This document shows, in pieces, positions 59,777 through 64,000 of a DNA stretch of 64,000 bases. Both the position numbers and the translations under genes were made by a program. The DNA is taken from NCBI RefSeq assembly GCF_002847285.1, contig NZ_CP025407.1, positions 6,327,001 through 6,391,000 on the forward strand, read 5' to 3'. How positions within the stretch are numbered: the stretch's first letter is position 1; each line of letters begins with the position of its first letter. Origin of the DNA: Streptomyces sp. CMB-StM0423 (GTDB lineage Bacteria; Actinomycetota; Actinomycetes; Streptomycetales; Streptomycetaceae). The notes beneath the pieces were generated by a model. It saw nothing but the letters and a program-made list of their open reading frames with translations, made no database searches and was not told the origin of the DNA.

Positions 59777-61407
59777 GCACCACCACGACAGATACACGCC
59801 GCAAACCACCCGGCAGAGGCGAGCGGGTCGCGGACTGGGCTGACGCCCGCCTGGGCCTGCATGCGGCCGGCCGCAAGAACATCCGCAAGGTGTTCCCCGA
59901 CCACTGGTCCTTCCTGCTCGGGGAAGTGGCCATGTACACCTTCCTGATCGTGCTGCTGACCGGTGTGTACCTGACGCTGTTCTTCAAGCCCAGCATGGCG
60001 GAGATCACCTACCACGGCTCGTACGCGCCGATGAACGGCGTGCACATGACCGAGGCGTACGCCTCCACGCTGGACATCAGCTTCGACGTCCGCGGCGGGC
60101 TGCTCATGCGGCAGATCCACCACTGGTCCGCGCTGATCTTCATCGCCGCCATGGCGACGCACATGATGCGCGTCTTCTTCACCGGCGCGTTCCGCAAGCC
60201 GCGCGAGGTCAACTGGCTCTTCGGCTTCACGCTGCTGGTCCTCGGCTGCATCGCCGGCTTCACCGGCTACTCGCTGCCCGACGACCTGCTCTCCGGCACC
60301 GGCGTCCGCTTCATGGAGGGCGCGACGCTGGCCACCCCGGTGATCGGCACCTACCTGGCGTTCTTCCTGTGGGGCGGTGAGTTCCCAGGGACGGACATCA
60401 TCCCGAGATTCTTCGCCATCCATGTGCTCCTGGTGCCGGGCATCATGCTGGGGCTCTTCGTGCTCCACCTGATCCTGGTCTTCTACCACAAGCACACCCA
60501 GTTCGCGGGCTCCGGGAAGACCAACGACAACGTCGTGGGCGCGCCCTTCATGCCGATCTACGTCGCGAAGGCGGGCGGGTTCTTCTTCCTCGTCTTCGGC
60601 GTGGTCGCGGTGATCGCGGGGATGTTCACCATCAACCCGGTCTGGGATCTGGGACCGTACAGACCTGATCTGGTCTCCACCGGAGCCCAACCGGACTGGT
60701 ATATGGGCTGGACCGAGGGTCTGATCCGGTTCATGCCCGGCTGGGAATGGAACATCCCCGGCGGCTACACGATCAACTTCGGGGTGTTCATCCCGCTGAT
60801 GATCGTGGGCCTCGTCCCGATCGCGATGGTCGCCTACCCGTTCTTCGAGACCTGGGTCACCGGCGACCACCGCGAGCACCACACCCTGGACCGCCCGCGC
60901 AACGTGCCGACCCGCACCGCCTTCGGGGTGGCCTGGCTGACCTGGGTCTTCGTGCTGCTGATGGCCGGTGGCAACGACCTGTGGGCGACGCACTTCCACC
61001 TCTCGATCGAGTCGATCACGTGGTTCGTGCGGGTCTCCTTCTTCGCCGCCCCGGTGCTGGCCTTCTGGATCACCCGGCGCATCTGCCTCGGGCTGCAGCG
61101 GCGGGACCGCGAGAAGGTTCTGCACGGCCGGGAGACGGGCATCATCAAGCGGCTGCCGCACGGCGAGTTCATCGAGGTGCACGAGTCGCTGTCGCAGGAC
61201 GAGATGCACAAACTCACCGCGCACGACCAGCACGCGCCGCTGGAGCTCGGCCCGACGGTCGACGACAACGGCGTGGTGCGCAAGCAGGGCCCGGTGGAGA
61301 AGCTGCGGGCCAGGCTGTCGCAGGGCTACTACGGCGAGTCCGGTCAGATCGCGAAGCCGACCAGGCGCGAGTACGAGGAGATCACCAGCGGTCACGGGCA
61401 CCACTAG
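59773..61407 (+). CDS. qcrB: Cytochrome b subunit of bc1 complex
   Basis: A 544-residue subunit with about nine helices. The b-heme histidines lie in QIHHWSALIFIAAMATHMMR and FFAIHVLLVPGIMLGLFVLH. The quinol-oxidation site motif is AQPDWYMGW, the PDWY form of PEWY. A C-terminal cytoplasmic extension of about 110 residues is typical of actinobacteria. A patch of rare codons (60646-60720) covers the PDWY region. Its stop is followed by the operon terminator. Confidence 0.95.
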   Translation: MSTTTTDTRRKPPGRGERVADWADARLGLHAAGRKNIRKVFPDHWSFLLGEVAMYTFLIVLLTGVYLTLFFKPSMAEITYHGSYAPMNGVHMTEAYASTLDISFDVRGGLLMRQIHHWSALIFIAAMATHMMRVFFTGAFRKPREVNWLFGFTLLVLGCIAGFTGYSLPDDLLSGTGVRFMEGATLATPVIGTYLAFFLWGGEFPGTDIIPRFFAIHVLLVPGIMLGLFVLHLILVFYHKHTQFAGSGKTNDNVVGAPFMPIYVAKAGGFFFLVFGVVAVIAGMFTINPVWDLGPYRPDLVSTGAQPDWYMGWTEGLIRFMPGWEWNIPGGYTINFGVFIPLMIVGLVPIAMVAYPFFETWVTGDHREHHTLDRPRNVPTRTAFGVAWLTWVFVLLMAGGNDLWATHFHLSIESITWFVRVSFFAAPVLAFWITRRICLGLQRRDREKVLHGRETGIIKRLPHGEFIEVHESLSQDEMHKLTAHDQHAPLELGPTVDDNGVVRKQGPVEKLRARLSQGYYGESGQIAKPTRREYEEITSGHGHH

Positions 61408-61437
61408 GGCCTGTCCGCCGCCGGGCGATCACCGCCG

Positions 61438-61468
61438 GGGCCCCCGTCCAGCAGTTGGACGGGGGCCC
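61438..61468. terminator. Terminator of the ctaE-qcrCAB operon
   Basis: A perfect 13-bp stem (61438-61450 and 61456-61468) with a 5-nt loop, 31 nt after the qcrB stop. Confidence 0.85.
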
Positions 61469-61533
61469 TTCGGCGTACTCTGCGGTCGATAGGCTGACGC
61501 CCGACAACTGAGACGACCCCGGGACGGTGTGCC

Positions 61534-62601
61534 ATGAGCGTGCAGACGGCAGCAGGAGGCGACAGCACGGCGGCGCGTTCCTGGCCGGATGTCATCAGCG
61601 CGCTGATCGCCGGGCAGGACCTGGGCGCCGAGGACACCGCCTGGGCCATGGACCAGATCATGTCGGGCACCGCGAGCAACGCGCAGATCGCCGGGTTCGC
61701 GGTCGCCCTGCGCGCCAAGGGCGAGACGGTCGCGGAGATCTCCGGGCTCGTGCGCACGATGTACGCGCACGCCAACACCATCGCCGTCCCGGGGCCGACC
61801 GTGGACGTCGTCGGCACCGGCGGCGACCGGGCCCGTACGGTCAACATCTCCACCATGTCCGCGATGGTCGTCGCCGGGACCGGCGCCAAGGTCGTCAAGC
61901 ACGGCAACCGGGCCGCGTCCTCCGCCTCCGGCGCCTCCGACGTGCTGGAGAAGCTGGGGGTCAACCTCGACCTGGCGCCCGAGCGGGTCGCCGAGGTCGC
62001 GGAGGAGGCGGGCATCACGTTCTGCTTCGCGGTCAAGTTCCACCCCGCGATGCGGCATGTCGCGCAGACCCGCAAGGAGCTGGGGGTCAGCACCCCGTTC
62101 AACTTCCTCGGCCCGCTCACCAACCCGGCCAGGGTCGGCGCGCAGGCCACCGGCGTCGCGGACGCCCGGATGGCGCCGATCATGGCCGGGGTGCTGGCCG
62201 AGCGCGGCACCTCGGCGCTCGTCTTCCGCGGCGACGACGGGCTGGACGAGCTGACGACGACGGCCACCTCCCAGGTGTGGACCGTGCGCGGCGGCGCGGT
62301 GCGGCAGGAGCGCTTCGACCCCCGGGACGTCGGCATCGAGCTGGTGCCGGTGGAGGCGCTGCGGGGCGCGGACGCCTCGTACAACGCCGATGTCGCCCGC
62401 CGGCTGCTGGCCGGCGAGACCGGCCCGGTGCGCGACGCGGTGCTGCTGAACGCGGCGGCGGCGCTCACCGCCCTGGACACCGACGCGGACGGCCCGCTGC
62501 CCGACCGGATCGCGGCGGGCATCGTACGGGCCGCGGAGTCGATCGACTCGGGCTCCGCGCTGCGGGCGCTGGAGCGCTGGGTCGCGGCCAGCAACCGCTG
62601 A
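61534..62601 (+). CDS. trpD: Anthranilate phosphoribosyltransferase
   Basis: A 355-residue enzyme of tryptophan synthesis, joining anthranilate and PRPP. Motifs: VVGTGGDRARTVNISTMSA (PRPP loop), KHGNRAASSASGASDVLEKL, and FNFLGPLTNPARVGAQATGV. ATG 61534; no other trp gene is adjacent, which is the usual dispersed arrangement in Streptomyces. Confidence 0.96.
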   Translation: MSVQTAAGGDSTAARSWPDVISALIAGQDLGAEDTAWAMDQIMSGTASNAQIAGFAVALRAKGETVAEISGLVRTMYAHANTIAVPGPTVDVVGTGGDRARTVNISTMSAMVVAGTGAKVVKHGNRAASSASGASDVLEKLGVNLDLAPERVAEVAEEAGITFCFAVKFHPAMRHVAQTRKELGVSTPFNFLGPLTNPARVGAQATGVADARMAPIMAGVLAERGTSALVFRGDDGLDELTTTATSQVWTVRGGAVRQERFDPRDVGIELVPVEALRGADASYNADVARRLLAGETGPVRDAVLLNAAAALTALDTDADGPLPDRIAAGIVRAAESIDSGSALRALERWVAASNR

Positions 62602-62676
62602 GGCGGGGCGGGGGTTTCCCGGTACGGGCGGCCCCTGCCGAAATCCGGAGGGTTGCGGACAGTCCGGGCAACCGGG

Positions 62677-62705
62677 TTGCGCCGCGGCTCTCCGGTGCGC
62701 ATACT
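62677..62705 (+). promoter_or_regulatory. Promoter of the SAM-IV riboswitch transcript
   Basis: TTGCGC (62677-62682) and CATACT (62700-62705) at a 17-nt spacing fit a sigma-70/HrdB-type promoter. A start about 7 nt downstream would fall at the 5' end of the riboswitch. Confidence 0.6.
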
Positions 62706-62713
62706 CCTGACCA

Positions 62714-62822
62714 GGTCACGAGCGACAGCGATCAAGGCCCCGGCCCGCTGTCCGGCAACCCTCCGTCCGTGGCGGGGTGCCCCGGGTGATGACCGGGCCG
62801 CAGGCAGCGAGGTCTGCGGCAA
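62714..62822 (+). ncRNA. SAM-IV riboswitch
   Basis: The aptamer core is recognisable: GGTCACGAGCGACAGCG at the 5' side, then CCCCGG, GCTGTCCGGCAACCCTCC, and GGGGTGCCCCGGGTGATGAC closing the P1 helix (GGTC 62714-62717 with GACC 62791-62794). A hairpin GCCGCAG/CTGCGGC (62797-62820) after the core is the extra stem that separates SAM-IV from SAM-I. SAM-IV is an actinobacterial S-adenosylmethionine sensor that controls sulfur genes. It precedes a PLP aminotransferase gene by 200 nt. Confidence 0.88.
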
Positions 62823-62874
62823 GCGCGGACCCCTCGCGAATCCAGGGGTCCTGGTCGGCCGAGGGAGTACCGCC

Positions 62875-62895
62875 GTGAGCAAGCGAATGCGCTAG
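62875..62895 (+). CDS. Six-codon ORF (MSKRMR) behind the riboswitch
   Basis: GTG 62875 to TAG 62895 encodes MSKRMR. GAGGGAG lies about 7 nt upstream at an ideal distance, better than many real genes here. It stands between the SAM-IV aptamer and the aminotransferase gene. A short hairpin GGGGCCTTCAGCCCC starts at its stop codon. It may act as a leader ORF whose translation couples to the expression platform (inference). Confidence 0.5.
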   Translation: MSKRMR

Positions 62896-63023
62896 GGGCC
62901 TTCAGCCCCTCGCCGCCGCGCGCGTCTATCCGCAGGGTCTCCGCCGAGCGTCGCGCGCGTCCTTTCCGGGCCGTACGGGCCCGTCACCCCGCACATCTCG
63001 ACGCCTGCTCACGGGAGTTCCGC

Positions 63024-64000
63024 ATGTCCGCGTCCACGCTCACCCCCGCCTGTCTGCCCGTCCTCGGCCGGGATGTCCGCGCCCCGCTCGTCACCGGCAG
63101 CGACGCCGAGTACGCCGCCCTGGACTACGCCGCCAGCGCCCCGGCGCTCCAGCGCGTCTGGGACGACGTCGCCGCCTACGCGCCGTACTACGGCAGCGTG
63201 CACCGCGGCGCCGGGTACCTCTCCCAACTCTCCACCGAACTCTTCGAGTCCAGCCGTGCGACGGTCGCCGGGTTCCTCGGCTGCCGCCCCGACGACCAGG
63301 TCGTCTTCACCCGCTCCACCACCGACTCGCTCAACCTGCTGGCGACCGCGCTGCCGCCGGGCACCGAGGTCTACGTCTTCGAGACCGAGCACCACGCCGC
63401 CCTGCTGCCCTGGCAGCACGACGGGTCCGCGGCCGGCCGGGTCACCGTGCTCGCCGCGCCCGGCAGCCCCGAGCAGGCCGTGGCGGCGCTGGACTCGGCG
63501 CTCGCCGCGCGGGTCGGCGACGGCCCCGCGCTGGTGTGCGTGACGGGCGCCTCGAACGTCACCGGCGAGCTGTGGCCCGTACGGGAGCTGACCGCGGCGG
63601 CGCACCGGCACGGGGCGCGGCTGGTCCTGGACGCGGCGCAGTTGGCGCCGCACCACCCGGTGGACGTGGCCGAGCTGGGCGTGGACTGGGTGGCCTTCTC
63701 CGGGCACAAGCTGTACGCGCCCTTCGGCGCCGGCGTCCTCGCCGGGCGGGCGGACTGGCTCCAGGCCGCGCCGCCGTACCTCGCGGGCGGCGGCGCCAGC
63801 CGGCGGGTGCTGCGCGCGGTGGACGGGGGAGTGGACGTCGAGTGGCAGACGACGGCGGCGCGGCACGAGGCGGGGTCGCCGAACGTCATCGGCGCGTACG
63901 CGATCGCGTCGGCGTGCAAGGCGCTGACGGAGGCCGGGTTCGGCGAACTGGTCGCCCGGGAGCGGGCGCTGGTGGCGCGGGTGCTCGACGGGCTCGCGGC
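63024..64000 (+). CDS. Class-V aminotransferase / cysteine-desulfurase-like PLP enzyme, 3' partial
   Basis: At least 325 codons from ATG 63024 (GGGAG 6-8 nt upstream) to the window end, with no stop. Fold-type I class-V motifs: FTRSTTDSLNLLATALP, ETEHHAALLPWQ, VTGASNVTGELWP, DAAQLAPHHPVDV and the PLP lysine in VAFSGHKLYAPFGAGVLAGR. Similar to SufS/Csd-like proteins. Control by a SAM-IV riboswitch suggests a role in sulfur amino-acid metabolism, such as a cysteine or cystathionine lyase or desulfurase. The exact reaction is not known. Confidence 0.9.
   Translation, partial: MSASTLTPACLPVLGRDVRAPLVTGSDAEYAALDYAASAPALQRVWDDVAAYAPYYGSVHRGAGYLSQLSTELFESSRATVAGFLGCRPDDQVVFTRSTTDSLNLLATALPPGTEVYVFETEHHAALLPWQHDGSAAGRVTVLAAPGSPEQAVAALDSALAARVGDGPALVCVTGASNVTGELWPVRELTAAAHRHGARLVLDAAQLAPHHPVDVAELGVDWVAFSGHKLYAPFGAGVLAGRADWLQAAPPYLAGGGASRRVLRAVDGGVDVEWQTTAARHEAGSPNVIGAYAIASACKALTEAGFGELVARERALVARVLDGLA

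Overview
This is about 64 kb of very GC-rich chromosome with strong G/C bias at third codon positions, many GTG starts and dense ATGA/GTGA gene overlaps. Most of it follows the conserved Streptomyces core order around glnA, lipAB, sucB-lpd-pepA, cob genes, pspA, nadA-erpA, ctaCDF, qcrCAB and trpD, so the source is almost certainly a Streptomyces or close relative (inference from gene content and order). No rRNA or tRNA gene was seen.

Layout. (1) 1-3.9 kb: the tail of an ABC ATPase, then an arsenic-resistance cluster: two arsR genes divergent from a CadI/ArsI-type dioxygenase-fold gene, and arsC divergent from arsR3-acr3. All three promoter regions share one candidate operator. (2) 4.3-9.6 kb: glnA with a textbook four-half-site GlnR box, an RDD membrane protein, a DUF4191 protein, and lipA/lipB. 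(3) 9.9-19.5 kb: a TPR-type regulator, a 19-nt-period palindrome array, a FAD amine-oxidase-like protein, an epimerase, an acetyltransferase, a DUF4240 protein, an SDR with an overlapping YafY regulator, and an NSS transporter with its MetS small subunit. (4) 19.6-35.3 kb: aceE, a FCD-GntR regulator, a copper amine oxidase split over two overlapping genes, a HTH-nSTAND-WD40 protein, sucB, lpdA and pepA. LipA/LipB, AceE, SucB and Lpd together make and use the lipoylated 2-oxoacid dehydrogenase machinery. (5) 35.6-39.5 kb: a MITE-like element followed by cobS, cobT and an MBL-CobU fusion (late cobalamin assembly).

(6) 39.6-52 kb: small conserved proteins, pspA-pspAA next to a NarL-type two-component pair, nadA and erpA separated by three perfect copies of a CGTCA-N3-TGACG palindrome, a one-TM secreted protein, adenosine kinase, and a cysteine desulfurase-TusA fusion. 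(7) 52-61.4 kb: ctaC-ctaD-ctaF, an L,D-transpeptidase, a stand-alone receiver protein, then ctaE-qcrC-qcrA-qcrB, the subunits of the actinobacterial bc1-aa3 respiratory supercomplex. (8) 61.5-64 kb: trpD, then a SAM-IV riboswitch with its own promoter, a six-codon ORF with a good ribosome-binding site, and a class-V aminotransferase cut off by the window end.

The observations most worth following are the 19-nt palindrome array (11556-11875), the triple palindrome between nadA and erpA, the riboswitch plus tiny ORF, the split amine oxidase with an altered cofactor motif, the MITE-like element at the 3' end of cobS, and two patches of rare A/T-ending codons lying on catalytic motifs of ctaD and qcrB.
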